Counted from the first letter of the stretch, positions 38,141 to 50,141 are shown. The stretch: 64,000 bases of DNA from Atrina japonica (GCA_030159075.1 BROG01000812.1:233919-297918); one strand, 5' to 3'. Numbers and translations are program-made. Notes: generated by a model not told the origin, from the letters alone.

Positions 38141-39920
38141 GTCCAAATAAAGTCACAGCAACCAGCATCCTCCTACAATGTTAAGTAATGTCCCTAGATA
38201 ATGTACATGTGAAGTTTCATGGCTGTAGCTGCTGTACTTTGCCCACAATGGACTGAAACAAAAAGCTTAATGCAGGACTATTCATATAGTAAATGACTAA
38301 GTTCAGGTGAGCTAAAATTTTGGGTCAAAATTAGGCCTTACGACCAGCATCCCCCTGCATTGTTAAGTAATGACCCTAGATAATGTGCATGTGAAGTTTA
38401 ATGGCTGTAGCTGCAGTACTTTGCCAACAATGGACTGAAACAAAAAGCTTAATGCAGGACTATTCATATTAGTAAGTCCAGGTGAGCTAAAAATTTGGGT
38501 CAACACTAGGCCACAGCAACCAGCATCCCCCTACATGTATTGAACCTAGACAATGTGAGTGCTCCGGAAATGATTTTCTGTACCTGTGACCTAGTTTCCA
38601 GAAAAATTGGTCAGACAGGCCTTAGTATCGAAAAAGGCATATCTAGGGTACATGAGGATCATTTGTGTGAAGTATGGTTCCAATCCACCCAGTAGTTTAG
38701 GAGTTCTGCTGTGGAAACGATTTTCAGTAGCTGTGACTTAGTTTCCAGAAAGTAGGTCAGACAGGCCTTAGTACCCTAAATGTGCCTTTTGGGGTACTAA
38801 GGCCTGTCTGACCTACTTTTGTGTGAAGTATGGTTCTAATCCACCTAGTAGTTTAGGAATTCTGTTCCGGAAACAAAATGTAAACAATTTACAGTAACTG
38901 TGACCTAGTTTCCAGAAAGTTGATCAGACAGGCCTAATTACCCCCAAAAGGCACATCTTGATTACATGGGGATCATTTGTGTAAAATATGTTCCAATCTA
39001 CGTATTATATAGTTAGCTATTTTAATTTTGGAGATAATATCCTAAAACTATTAAAATCGCTAAAAATTCAACATTTCAGGAGCCATAACTCAAAATCAAT
39101 ACATGTATATTAGATTCTTCAGATATTTTAACACAGGTAGATCTTGTCCTGCTGATCATTTCTGGCCAGCTAGTTTTGATTCATTTTGTATCATTTTAGA
39201 AAAAATAATGAAAAATTCTGAAAATCATTAAAAATCAACATTTCAGGGGATTTAACTCAAAATCGGGTCTTCAGACTCATCCTAAATTTTCGGGGAAGAC
39301 AGATCTTGTTCTGCCGATCATTTCTGGCTGATTAGTTTTGACGAGATTTGTTTCGTTTCAGAGCTGCATTGTATTTGCCAAAAACTCTGAAATCATTAAA
39401 ATCAACATTTCAGGGACAATAACTCAAATCATGTCATCTTACTAATCCGAAATTATCAGGGTAGATAGATCTTGTCCTGCGAACATTTCAGGGAAATAAG
39501 TTTTGATGTGTTTTGTTTTGTTTTCTAGCTATTTGCAAAAAAGAATCAGAGGCAAAAACTCAATATTGGGTCATGTGACTCCTCTGAAATTTTCAGGGTA
39601 GATAGATCTTGTCCTGTCGATCATTTCTGGTGAAATAGTTTTGACACGTGTTGTTTCGTCTTTGAGCTATTTGCCAAAAACTGCAGTTTTACCCCTATGT
39701 TCTATTTATAGCTATGGCGGCCATGTTGGATGGTTGACAAGCATACCAGACACAATTTTGAATCTAGACACCCCAAGGATGAGTGTGGCCAAGTTTGGTT
39801 TCATATGGCTTAGTGGTTTCAAAGGAGAAGATTTTTTTTTAAAAGTTTATGACAGACGGACAACGAACACCAAGTGATGGCATGAACTCACATGACCCTT
39901 TTGGTCAGGTGAGCTAAAAA
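38141..39920 (+). repeat. Dispersed repeat made of several ~150-180 bp modules
   Basis: Three module types follow each other: 'gaccagcatcccc...' + 'gtgaagttt.atggctgtagc' (38150, 38335, 38510), 'gtttccagaaa' + 'gtcagacaggcctta' (38590, 38740, 38915), and 'acatttcaggg' + 'agatcttgtcctgc' (39075, 39238, 39405, 39560). It ends 'ggtcaggtgagctaaaa' at about 39917. Non-coding. Confidence 0.75.
38749..38819. repeat. Perfect 28 bp inverted repeat with 15 nt loop
   Basis: Arm 38749-38776 pairs base for base with 38792-38819 (core GTCAGACAGGCCTTAGTACC). Sister modules at 38605 and 38925 lack the second arm and carry 'acatg.ggatcat' instead. Confidence 0.95.
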
Positions 39921-40944
39921 TGAATTTTTGAAATCAGAAAATAGTGAATAAATACTAAAATGGTGCCCAATAATTACACTACTCTTGAACTCCTCACCCT
40001 GAAGAAACTTCTCACAAAATCTGAAGATGTTTGTCAGAGTAGTTCTATAAGAAATGAATTTGAATTGTTTAGAGATGAAGCATGACAGACGATAGCGGAA
40101 AAGACAGCATAACTCAATAAAAAACTTTAAGAGTATATTAAAAAGAAAAATGTTTTATTCTGCAATCAAAGGAATTACATGTATGTACAAGTTTGCAAAC
40201 ACCCATCTTCAGAGTTTTCACAAAAATCACAAATTAGTTAGAAAAATAACACATAATCCCATTTTTATATATCATTAAATATTTTCAAGGACAATACTCT
40301 TTAGATTTTCCCGTACTTCCCAATTCCTAGATTTCCAAATAATACTCATCATTGTAAAACCATGGTCCAGAATTGCGATGGTTTTACATACTATGGTCTC
40401 ATACGACCGAACTTTCTCATTTCCCAATTGGAGTCAAATGATGATGAATTTGAACAACTTTTTACATTTTCAAACAGTTTTGTTCATTTTTGTTTTTTAT
40501 CTATTTCAATCAAATTAAAAGGCCTAGGGGGCCGTTTAACGAGAGGATGTAAGTCCTAAATCTTAAGTCTTAGTCTTAATTGTCATGGATCTGACCAATC
40601 AGCTATGTGTTGCCATGGTAGTTAGGACTTAAAGTTAGGATGTAGGATATATGACCTTTCGTAAAACAGGCCCCGAGTCCTATTCCTAAAAGAGTGTGGA
40701 AAATCCCTGTCTATCTGACAGCACAAGAGTGACCTGACAGTGAAATGGAAAACAATTTCTTCTCAATCAAAATAAAGTATAGCAATATCATTAAATTAAA
40801 ATTTTGGACAAAAACATACCGCAGATACATGTACAGTGGAACATCGCCTTAAGATCACCTCGCTTCGAGACAACCTCACATTTAAAACCTCAAGTTTTCA
40901 GTCTCTTGATAAATATCTACTAAGTACAGAACTTCCACTTACCG
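39921..40944. other. No gene recognised
   Basis: AT-rich. 40530-40680 ('ttaacgagaggatgtaagtc', 'gtaaaacaggcccc') resembles the ends of a short MITE, but I could not define it. Confidence 0.4.
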
Positions 40945-41288
40945 GTAAGAGACCACCTCACTAATCAGACCCATGTGAGCCAGTCAGATAAGGGGTCTTA
41001 ATAGTAAGGTTCCACTGTAACAACTCACTAATCAGACCACTTTGAGCCAGTCAGATAAGGAGTCTTAATAGTAAGGTTCCAATGTAACACCTCACTAATC
41101 AGACCACTTTGAGCCAGTCAGACAAGTGTTTTTAATAGCGAGGTTCCACTATAACACCTCACTAATCAAACCATGCCGAGCAAGTCGGACAAGAGCTCTT
41201 AATAGTGAGGTTCCACTGTACCACCTCACTAATCAAACCATGCTGAGCCAGTCGGACAAGAGCTCTTAATAGTGAGGTTCCATTGTAA
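40945..41288. repeat. 67 bp tandem repeat, 5 copies
   Basis: 'cctcactaatcagaccac', 'gagccagtcagataagg' and 'aatagtaaggttccactgta' repeat at 40957, 41024, 41091, 41158 and 41225. Confidence 0.92.
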
Positions 41289-41365
41289 ATCAAATAACGC
41301 TTCCATGCTTATCTTAAGTCAAACAAACAAAAACATAAAAAAATTTTGTGAACAGGTGAATATGA

Positions 41366-41369
<4 letters not shown>

Positions 41370-41402
<33 letters not shown>
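41370..41402. repeat. TA microsatellite
   Basis: About 16 'at' units. Confidence 0.95.
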
Positions 41403-41404
<2 letters not shown>

Positions 41405-41733
41405 TGTACTCAATTTCAAATTTCCTGGTGATTTTCATTTTTTTTAATGAATGCTGTACCTCTCAACATAATGAAATACAAACAAGGGATATTATAAATG
41501 TACAAGTCTGAAGTATGATTAAACTTATCAACCCCTGATACAGCAACAGACTCTTCATGTCAATGGAAAAGATCAGTCCATTTTTTGTCTTTAGGGGTGA
41601 TCAGGTCAAGATATATACAACCATATCATATAGCAAAGATTGCGCCAAATACCACATCGGTACAAAAAATACCAATAAATTTTTCAAATTATATTTTTTA
41701 AAAATTCCTCGAAGATTCTTCCATATACAATGT

Positions 41734-41739
41734 TTTATT
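41734..41739 (-). other. UBL5 poly(A) signal AATAAA
   Basis: A canonical AATAAA on the minus strand about 70 nt after the UBL5 stop. It implies a short 3' UTR ending near 41715. Other AT-rich hexamers exist nearby, so the cleavage site is inferred. Confidence 0.6.
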
Positions 41740-41808
41740 TTGCTGTCATTTTTTTTTTCAACTTTTTACTGTACATGGGGAACACATCTGGCAAAATCCA
41801 TACACTCC

Positions 41809-41852
41809 TCAGTTGTAATATAATTCCAAATTCATGCCATCGTGTATTTCAT
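41809..41852 (-). CDS. UBL5: UBL5 terminal coding exon (residues 60-73 and stop)
   Basis: After the acceptor TTTTGCAG the exon reads AT GAA ATA CAC and onward to encode [13 protein letters not shown], then TGA at 41811-41809. The first two bases complete Tyr60 with the T from exon 3. A poly(A) signal follows 70 bp downstream. Confidence 0.95.
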
Positions 41853-44800
41853 CTGCAAAATTGGTCAAGGAAATTGACAAAGGGAAAGAACTCTTACAAC
41901 AAAACTGACATGAAAATTATTATCATTTTTTTTACAAATCGCTACTGTGCCACAAACAATTATTATTATTAAACATTTTACAATAACACATACTATTTAT
42001 AGAAACAAAGCACCTTGACAGTCACATGAGGCAAATTGGCACTTACTTAATTAACATGCATTCCACAGGAAAAATAAATACAGAATGGACATTTATTTAT
42101 TAAGATGAGAGGCGAAAGCAGGCTATAGAGTTCAATTCTGGCAATTGATCTTTGGCGCATACACATGTATTTGGTTTCTGCATTACCATAAGAATCAATC
42201 AACTGCCTGCACACAGCGATATACTTCAGATATGTCATATCAAAATATGTATTAAATGTATTTAATATATTGTTTCTCGCACCTGAGATAGACGGATCTC
42301 ATTTTTTACCAGTACTGCAAAATTCTATCCAGAACACTCCGTATCCCTACACACATCATCTGCATTGTTTGTAATCATGGGGGATAATGGAGCTGACGCC
42401 TCTGTTGGGACTTAATACTCAATCCCACCCTCCACTGATATTTTTCTATCTGGGACAAGATTCTGTTATTCTACACTCATCTGGCTTCAACACTATGATC
42501 ATGTTAACTCCAAGCCACACAGTCGTACATGTATATGCCAAAATTGTCCAACATGATAAATGTTGCAAAACAATGAAAGTAACCTAATAAACAAAGACCT
42601 TGGAACGTATAAAAGTGGATGAGGATGCATTTTAATTTTGGGACGATTTTTTTCCATCTGTATATGTGAAACAATTGCCAAAAGAGTGGCAATTAGAGGG
42701 AACATTCCTAACAGTTACCAGTTTCACTTTTGGAAATCTGTAAGGCAAATTGAAATATTACAATAAGACGACTTAGAGAAGGAACTCAGTTAAGATAAAT
42801 TGTATTTTTTTTTTTTTAAAATATGAATGACTTCTCAGATCTCCCATCAATTCCAGAGATCAGAACTTCTGTAACACTGATAAATTTTGCTATTGATAAG
42901 TAACCAGGAACTGAAATTTTATAGTACTGATAGGTCTACCTTAAATTTAACCCTGTGTACATTGTACATATTATCTCCCTTATGTTGCATCAATATTATA
43001 AATGAAAAATACTATTATTTTGAATGATCCCAGTGTTATTTTGACACTATGCAACACTATAGCTTGTGTTTTTGTAAGCCCAGCTTTTCAGTACTTTGAT
43101 CTTTACAATGGAAAGACATGGAGGATAAGATTTCCTTAGACTAAGCATATCATCATATGGATATTGACTATACCATTGACCCCCACTAGATATCATTGAC
43201 TCATCACCTGAAACCCCTCACTAGATATGACTATTGACCACACATCAGACTAGATATCTGACCCCTCACTAGATATGACTATTGACCATATCAGACTCTG
43301 ACCCCTCACTAGATATGACTATTGACCACATCAGACTCTGACCCCTCACTAGATATGACTATTGACCACATCAGACTCTGACCCCTCACTAGATATGACT
43401 ACTCACCATACCAGACTCACTGACTATTGACCCATCACTAGATAGATTATGACTATTGACCACATCAGACTCTGACCCCTCACTAGATATGACTATTGAC
43501 CACATCAGACTCTGACCCCTCACTAGATATGACTATTGACCACATCAGACTCTCACCCCTCACTAGATATGACTATTGACCACATCAGACTCTCACCCCT
43601 CACTAGATATGACTATTGACCACATCAGACTCTCACCCCTCACTAGATATTGACTATTGACCACTAGATATCAGACTCTCACTCCCTCACTAGATATGAC
43701 TATTGACCACATCAGACTCTGACCCCTCACTAGATATGACTATTGACCACATCAGACTCTGACCCCTCACTAGATATGACTATTGACCACATCAGACTCT
43801 GAACCCCTCACTAGATATGACTATTGACCACATCAGACTCTGACCCCTCACTAGATATGACTATTGACCACATCAGACTCTGACCCCTCACTAGATATGA
43901 CTATTGACCACATCAGACTCTGACCCCTCACTAGATATGACTATTGACCACATCAGACTCTGACCCCTCACTAGATATGACTATTGACCACATCAGACTC
44001 TGACCCCTCACTAGATCACTAGACTCTATGACTATTGACCACATCAGACTAGATATCTGACCACCCCTCACTAGATATGGACTATTGACCACATCAGACT
44101 CTGACCCCTCACTAGATATGACTATTGACCACATCAGACTCTGAACCCCCTCACTAGATATGACTATTGACCACATCAGACTCTGACCCCTCACTAGATA
44201 TGACTATTGACCACATCAGACTCTGACCCCTTACTAGATATGACTATTGACCATACCAGACCCTGAACCCCTCTCAGATTGACTACTCACCATACCAGAC
44301 CCCTGCACAAAAGGTCTTAAATTCACAATTCTGATAGTGAAATTTGGATAGAACAAATAGCAAGGCATATCCAGAAATATTGAAATTGATTGGACACAAA
44401 AAAAACCATAGTCTATATATGCCCTGTAAAACCGTGATGAGTCATTAGGAGACTACTCCAATAATAAAATTTTCAAGCACTTTTCTGGGACTTTTCATAG
44501 TGTTTTTCAAGCACTTTCAATGTATATGTTTAAGCCATCAAGACCTTACAAGTCAAATAAGTAAAAAAGATACACTGACAGTGAAGTTCTTTCACATTTT
44601 GATGGTGGTCCACTACACACCCTAGAGAGATCCACGAGTACAGCATCACAAAAATGCTTTACTCATATTGTTTTATACTAGGTGAAGCATCTGTATAATC
44701 AAGCTAAATTTTCTTTATCTAAATGTCTTTCTTTACTGTTGAATATGCATGCAAAAAGCAAAATTTAAGCACTCTAATGAAATTGCATTTAATTCAAGCA

Positions 44801-47800
44801 CTTTTCAATGGTACTTTTGTTTTCAAACACTTTTCAAGGACAAACCCTATATTCAAGCACTTTTCAAGGGGTATTTTTGTTTTTAAATATAGTAAAACCT
44901 ACTTTAGAGACCACCTCTATATAAGGATTACCTGTTTATAAAGGCCAGACTATTGACCACAATTTTTTTGAAGTCCCATCACTAGATATGACATACTTCA
45001 ACTTAATTGAACCTGTGTATGAAGGGTCACCCTGCACATAAAGGTCAATGAAATTTTCAAATAGCATGTTCGTAAGGCATATCCAGAAATATTCGGGTGG
45101 ACCCCCTGTATACGCTGTAAAACCGTGATTTCACTGTACTTTTCAAGGACTTACTCTATATTCAAGCACTTTTCAAGGTCATTTTCGTTTTTAGGCACTA
45201 TTCCAGGACTACTGTAACTCTATATTCAAGCAGTTTTCAAGGTCTGTGCCAACCTTGTGTACAGATGAAAATTTTGACTTCAAATTATTTGTAGGAATTT
45301 TCCATATATTTATGTAAAAGCAAACAAAAATGTATTTGCAACATTCAGAAATCCAACATGTAAAAAACTGAAGTATGAATTGTTTATAAACTGAAATATA
45401 AATCATTCATAAATAGCATTAGATAATAAAATTATTTGTGACTAAAGTTCAACTCAGCAAAGTTGAACTCCGCGAAGTTGAACTCAGCGAAGTTGACTCA
45501 GCAAAGTTGAACTCAGCGAAGTTGAACTCAGCGAAGTTGAACTCAGCGAAGTTGAACTCAGCAAAGTTGAACTCCGCGAAGTTGAACTGTATTTGTGAGT
45601 ACATGATAGTTATATAGCATGTAAAAGGATACAGTCACCGACAGTGATGGAGTCTTTGTATACTGTGTACCTAGAAAATCAACAAAACATATGTAAGACT
45701 GAGACATACAGCAACTACACTTCATACAAAACCACATTCATCAATAAAAAAAATATTGTGAAGCCATTTCTTATCGCATTTGAATATAATTTTCATTTTT
45801 AAACAGAGCATGTTTCTAAGTTTTGTTGATAATTTGGGTGTAATTTTCTAATTTGTAATTTCAAAAATTTGATACTTTATTCAAAAAGTAAAAATTAGAT
45901 ATCACAATTTTACTGACACAAAGAAGGAATTTTCATCACAAAAATTCAATTTTCTGTTAAAATTTCTAATTCAGACAATTGAAATAAAAATATATAATGA
46001 AACTGTATCCAATTCTTTGTTTAACAGTGAAAATCTTATTGAAATGCGTTTCTTGCGGAAGGTCGGTGGTCTTTACCCGGGTAATCGGGGTTTCTCCTCC
46101 ACCAATAAAAACTGGACGCCATCATATGACTGAAAAATTGTTGAGTATGGCGTAAAACAAAAAATTCAAATCAAATATTGAAATGCAATAAGAAATGGCT
46201 TCAAAATATATTTTTTTTAAAATATGGTTTTATATGAAATGTATAGTAAAAAATGATAATGTCTATAAACTTTTGGCACGTGACTGTACATCAATTTCAG
46301 GTAATACTGTATACATTTTGTACCTTGGAATTTCAGCCCCTGGTTATTTTTGCCTTTTTACAACAGAAAACATATTCACTCCTTCTTAAATTCACTTTAA
46401 ATCACCCTAGACTCATAGATGACATATATGTCAGTGCTCCAATTTTTAGCTTGAAAATTGTTCTTTCATTTTAAATTCACCTTTTTTTCTAAGGGCAAAA
46501 ATTGCAAAAATTAAACGGGAGTAAAAATGTCAGGTATGGGGTATGTGTATAAGCTACAGCAAGCTATAATAATCTGATGGAAGCCTATACATTATATCAT
46601 TTGTTTTACTAACATTTATAAAGTTATTGTGGCTTTGCTCATGCTTCTTTGATCTTTTCTCACACTACACTGATCTTTTCTCACACTACACTGATCTTTT
46701 CTCAAACTACACTTATCTTTGCTCAATCTACTATGATCTTTTCTCACACTACACTGATCTTTTCTCAAACTAAACTTATCTTTGCTCAATCTACTATGAT
46801 CTTTGCTCACACTACTCTGAGCTTTTCTTACAGTACACTGATCTTTGTTCACACCACACAGATCTTTCCTCACACTACACTGATCTTTGTTCAAACTACA
46901 CTGATCTTTGTTCAAACTACACTTATCTTTTCTCACACTACACTGATCTTTGTTCACACTACACTGATCTTTGTTCACATTAAACTGATCTTTGTTCACA
47001 TTAAACTAATCTTTGCTCACACTATTCTGATCTTGACACTACACATCTTTGTCACACTAATCTGATCTTAGTTCACACTACACTGGTCTTTTCTCACACT
47101 ACAAGGATTTTGTTCACATTAGTCTGATCTTTGTTCACACTACTGTGATCTTTTCTCACACTACTGTGATCTTTGTTCACACTACACTGATTTTACTCAC
47201 ACTACACTGATCTTTGTTCACACTACAATGTTATTTTCTCTGATCTTTGTTCACACTACACATATCTTTGTTCACATTACACTGATCTTCTCTCAGACTA
47301 CACTGATCTTTTCTCACACTACACTGATCTCTGTTCATACTACACAGATCTTTGTTCACACTTCTCTGATTTCTGCTCACACTTCTCTTTGTCTTCTAAC
47401 AAAACTGATGTTTTATCACAATACACTGATCTTTGCTGCCTCAGTTCAGAGAATTAAATCAACAATTTATAAGTGCCTTTCAACAGATACAATGTAAGTT
47501 TTGTTCCACTAATCAACTAACTACCATACACATAATTTTATATGAAAATAAAACAATGACCTTATTACCTGACATTCTATGGATGAGCACCTTTACAATT
47601 ACAATTATTTCACCACAATACAATGAAATCTCTGCAACAAGGTTCACCACACTGGGAACTTAACATTTCTTTATTAATTGTTTCAAATTTTCTTCACTTT
47701 AAAAAAAATTGCTGGATAGCAATCTTGCGTGTTATTGTTCAATTTTCAGGACATATTGAAAGTTATTACAAATCGAAAGAAGCAAGGGTTTTTTTTTAAA

Positions 47801-50135
47801 GAATGATCAGGAGGTCAGGTGAAATCGGGTCATTTGTCGATTTTCACAGGTTATTTAATGGCCCATCTGGCATTTAGGAAATATCAGGTGGAAGTCAAAT
47901 TTATGGGTGTCATCTGCAAAAAATGGGTCAGTTGACAGGTATGCTTCTTCCTGACTGTCTAAGAATGGACATTCCTCTTGAAGTTTAAAGTAGGTTGAGT
48001 CTTTAGGCATCATATGGTTGACAATACTGTATGTTTTGAATTGTTCTCTCACCATTTTTTCAGCACAATCTTTTCTGGGCGAGTTCCCGTCTGGGCAGCT
48101 ATGAGCCTCTTCAAATCACCAATGGTATCCTCTTGACTACGATACTGTTAAGGAAACTTTTTGTACATATATATTAGTAGCGTAACAATCTATCGATACA
48201 ATGATTCATCACATGACTGTCTTATTCTCTAGTTGTTGATTGGCTTATTTTATACTCCATGTTCTTGTTCAATCGTTATATTAACCTTAAAATCTACTTG
48301 TAGATTACAATGACGTCATAGTAGGAATGATATCACAATTTCTATTTTTTCACATACCACTACTTTAACAGTGTTATCACTGATGCTTTCTGACAAACAT
48401 GTACAGGTAGTTGCTCCTTTTCATATTTCATTAATATGAATTAGTCAGATAAGGTAATCATGTAATAAAACGATACCCCACGAACAGTGATATCAATATT
48501 ATTTCCCTTGGGTTGATAAATCAAGGTGTCAACCTCATCAAAAGTCAACAATCATATAATATTGCTATTTTATTTCTGCCGATACAATATATCAATACCA
48601 AATAAATATCCATATTTTGTTGGTTCCTTTCAATGTCTACTGATGTCACCAAAGTGCTATATTAAGTTAATAACAAATTATCTCTCTTGCCTATAATAAG
48701 TTACCAATAAACAAGAAAGTTATGAATAATTTGTTGTCCTACATTTATCGTTTTTCTGTGTTTCACTCTACTATTTTCAATGTTACACAGAATATTCCTA
48801 ACAATATGATATATTGTGACACATGGTAATATGCTTTTCCATTTATCGTGATACACTTTTGAGTCCTGATACACGGTCCTAATGTATATCATGTATATAT
48901 GTTTCTTTATCCTATATAAAACACTGTCAAACGCTGATTACCTCATTGGAAACTAGCTGTATGCACAAGTACCAGGAAATTTTCACGCTGTATTATTTTC
49001 GCCCTTTTACGACATAGAGCATACTGAATCACCCCAACTTAAATTTACATTCAATAACCATAGCATTTTGGAGGGCATGTATGTCTTTGATTTAGTAAGT
49101 TAATTTGAAAATTTAAAAATTCATTTTAAATTTGCCCTATCATCTACGGATGCGAAAATGGTGAAAATTAAACGGGCGGAAAATTTCCAGGTATACGGTA
49201 CTGTTCTGATTATCTGGAGATCATACGAACTAACGTTACATTTCATTTTTTACGATCGCTTTGGACTTGTTTAAACATCTATATAAAGTTAAAACATACG
49301 AGGGAGTCCAATATTTTGTTTTCTTTTTCATGTTTTTCTGAGATTTTCCTACATCAGGCCTTTTTCTGTGAATTTTGAGAAAATGCCATTGGCGATATAA
49401 TTGGGAATTTTAACATGAATTCGTGTCAGATTGGGAAAAACTGTTTTCACCCATAGAAATCTAAATGTAATACATGTATGTAATAGAATCCTTTTTTTAA
49501 ATGCAATTTCCTTTACATTAATTCATTTTTTGTTGCCTCAACACCAAACTGGAGAGTTTTTCATCAAATTGGGAATAAAATCAAGTATTTTGCATTGGGA
49601 ATAAGGCCAAATTTCGGTCCTGTGGAAACTATAGAAAAATACCTGTACATATGTTGTCGCCAGTTTTGGTCCAGTTACGGAACCCATTCTCAATGCAAAA
49701 ATTTCCAATTGGAAATTTCAAAACAAAGAATAAAATATTTTCTGTCAAATGTTTCAAATTAAGTTTTTGTATTTCAGCTAGAATGTTGTACATTTTCCCA
49801 ATATTTTGGACCCTGGACTCCAAATTTAGGAGGCAGGAAAATCCCTGAGCCTTACCCAGCAGACATAAGACTGACCAAAAAAAGTACCAAAGAAAAGTAC
49901 TTTCTTGGAACTTGGAAACTATGAAAAATTTGTATTAGATCAATACTCTGATATATAGATTTATTTTCATACAGTACAATTTATTTGACAAATTTGATAA
50001 TTTTCTTGAACTCTATGTGCATTGGAAAACGGGTAGTTTTTATTGCACATTGGGTAATATGCAAATTATGTAAGGATACTTGCACTTGACCCTCACTTTT
50101 TTGCCCAGTCTGTCATTACATGTGATCTCCAACAT
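41809..50135 (-). CDS. UBL5: Ubiquitin-like protein 5 (Hub1), four coding exons
   Basis: Coding exons are 50080-50135, 48053-48136, 45633-45670 and 41809-41852; they join to 222 nt, 73 codons plus stop, exactly the usual UBL5 length. The product starts [13 protein letters not shown], continues [17 protein letters not shown], then KIVLKKWYTVYKD, and ends [13 protein letters not shown], which is UBL5 along its whole length. It has the family's double Tyr near the C terminus and no diglycine tail, so it should act by non-covalent binding. Asp22, the residue known in yeast Hub1 to contact the HIND element of Snu66, is present. In other eukaryotes the protein binds spliceosomal partners in the nucleus. 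All three coding introns (1943, 2382 and 3780 nt) are GT-AG and split codons Asn19, Trp47 and Tyr60. A 3' splice site six bases before the ATG implies an unseen 5' non-coding exon. The C-terminal Asn instead of Gln is a minor difference. Confidence 0.96.
43140..44310. repeat. 40 bp tandem array, about 28 copies
   Basis: 'tgactattgaccacatcaga' + 'ctctgacccctcactagata' with 40 bp spacing; several copies are rearranged (43400-43450, 43640-43690, 44010-44060). It lies in the third coding intron of UBL5. Confidence 0.93.
44440..45250. repeat. Irregular repeats of 'ttcaagcacttttcaagg'
   Basis: Eight or so copies at irregular spacing, mixed with 'aaaacctactttagagacca'-type sequence. Lies in the UBL5 third intron. 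Confidence 0.75.
45447..45592. repeat. 15 bp tandem repeat, about 10 copies
   Basis: 'ttgaactcagcgaag' and near-identical variants; one copy has lost 2 bp. It ends 40 bp from UBL5 exon 3. Confidence 0.93.
45633..45670 (-). CDS. UBL5: UBL5 coding exon 3, 38 nt micro-exon (residues 47-60)
   Basis: Flanked by TTTTCTAG and GTATCC, this 38 nt exon encodes [12 protein letters not shown] between the split codons for Trp47 and Tyr60. It matches the central UBL5 strand normally written WYT(I/V)(F/Y)KD. It is too short for an ORF scan to detect. It lies 40 bp from a 15 bp tandem array (45447-45592). Confidence 0.94.
46047..46175 (+). mobile_element. 3' fragment of the Ser/Leu-like SINE
   Basis: Starts at 'cttgcggaaggtcggtgg' and ends 'gtatggcgtaaaac'. 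The tRNA head is missing. Lies in the second coding intron of UBL5. Confidence 0.7.
46300..46550. mobile_element. MITE, copy 1, in UBL5 intron
   Basis: 'taccttggaatttcagcccc' at the left, 'aattaaacgggagtaaaaat' and 'gtcaggtatggggtatg' at the right. Same family as 48955-49200. Confidence 0.6.
46625..47445. repeat. 21 bp tandem array, about 38 copies
   Basis: 'actgatctttgttcacacta' units at 21 bp. Because 21 is a multiple of three, long frames open on both strands (KDQCSVR-type heptads on the minus strand). It lies in the UBL5 second intron. Confidence 0.93.
48053..48136 (-). CDS. UBL5: UBL5 coding exon 2 (residues 19-47)
   Basis: The exon encodes [19 protein letters not shown] followed by PEKIVLKK. 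The start is chosen at the acceptor ATCGTAG|T because this restores Asn19 (AA|T) and removes residues that do not match the family. A CAG eight bases upstream (ending at 48145) is an alternative acceptor, but using it adds foreign residues and breaks the frame with exon 1. The donor is TG|GTGAGA. Reading through the donor hits a stop at once (TGG TGA). Confidence 0.94.
48137..50079 (-). other. UBL5 first coding intron
   Basis: A 1943 nt intron, GTATCC at the 5' end and TAG at the 3' end. It holds a MITE copy (48955-49200) and a diffuse repeat at 49600-49855 that resembles 30120-30220. The remainder is AT-rich and unremarkable. Confidence 0.85.
48955..49200. mobile_element. MITE, copy 2, in UBL5 intron
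   Basis: Left 'taccaggaaattttcacgct' and reverse complement of right 'tacctggaaattttccgccc' form imperfect inverted ends; the interior shares 'ttcgcccttttacgacatag' with the copy at 46300. Confidence 0.7.
50080..50135 (-). CDS. UBL5: UBL5 coding exon 1 (residues 1-18 and two bases of codon 19)
   Basis: The exon reads from ATG at 50135-50133 through the conserved [13 protein letters not shown] block and ends AA|GTATCC. The acceptor TTTTTCAG lies just upstream, ending at 50142, so the transcribed exon probably begins at 50141 and an untranslated first exon lies farther upstream. The donor has a weak +5 base (C), but the frame and homology fix it. Confidence 0.95.
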
Positions 50136-50141
50136 TTTCAC

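Larger units (their letters stand above)
41853..45632 (-). other. UBL5 third coding intron
   Basis: A 3780 nt GT-AG intron. Apart from the 40 bp array, the 15 bp array and the CAAGCACTTTTCAAGG-type repeats listed separately, it holds only AT-rich non-repetitive sequence (41860-43130) with chance ORFs that match no family I recognise. Confidence 0.85.
45671..48052 (-). other. UBL5 second coding intron
   Basis: A 2382 nt GT-AG intron holding a partial SINE tail, a MITE copy and the 21 bp array. An open frame of 66 codons at 47855-48055 begins right at the donor but has no UBL5 similarity and is separated from exon 2 by an immediate stop, so I regard it as non-coding. Confidence 0.85.

Noticed and set aside
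43931..44194. 87-codon minus-strand ORF with [12 protein letters not shown] repeats
   Set aside because: The 40 bp array is not a multiple of three; the frame is open only for a few rearranged units.
46616..47065. Overlapping 127- and 138-codon ORFs on opposite strands
   Set aside because: They are translations of a 21 bp intronic tandem array; open frames follow from unit length and lack of stops.
47855..48055. 66-codon ORF adjoining UBL5 exon 2
   Set aside because: It lies inside the intron; UBL5 reading stops at the donor, and the true next exon is at 45633-45670.
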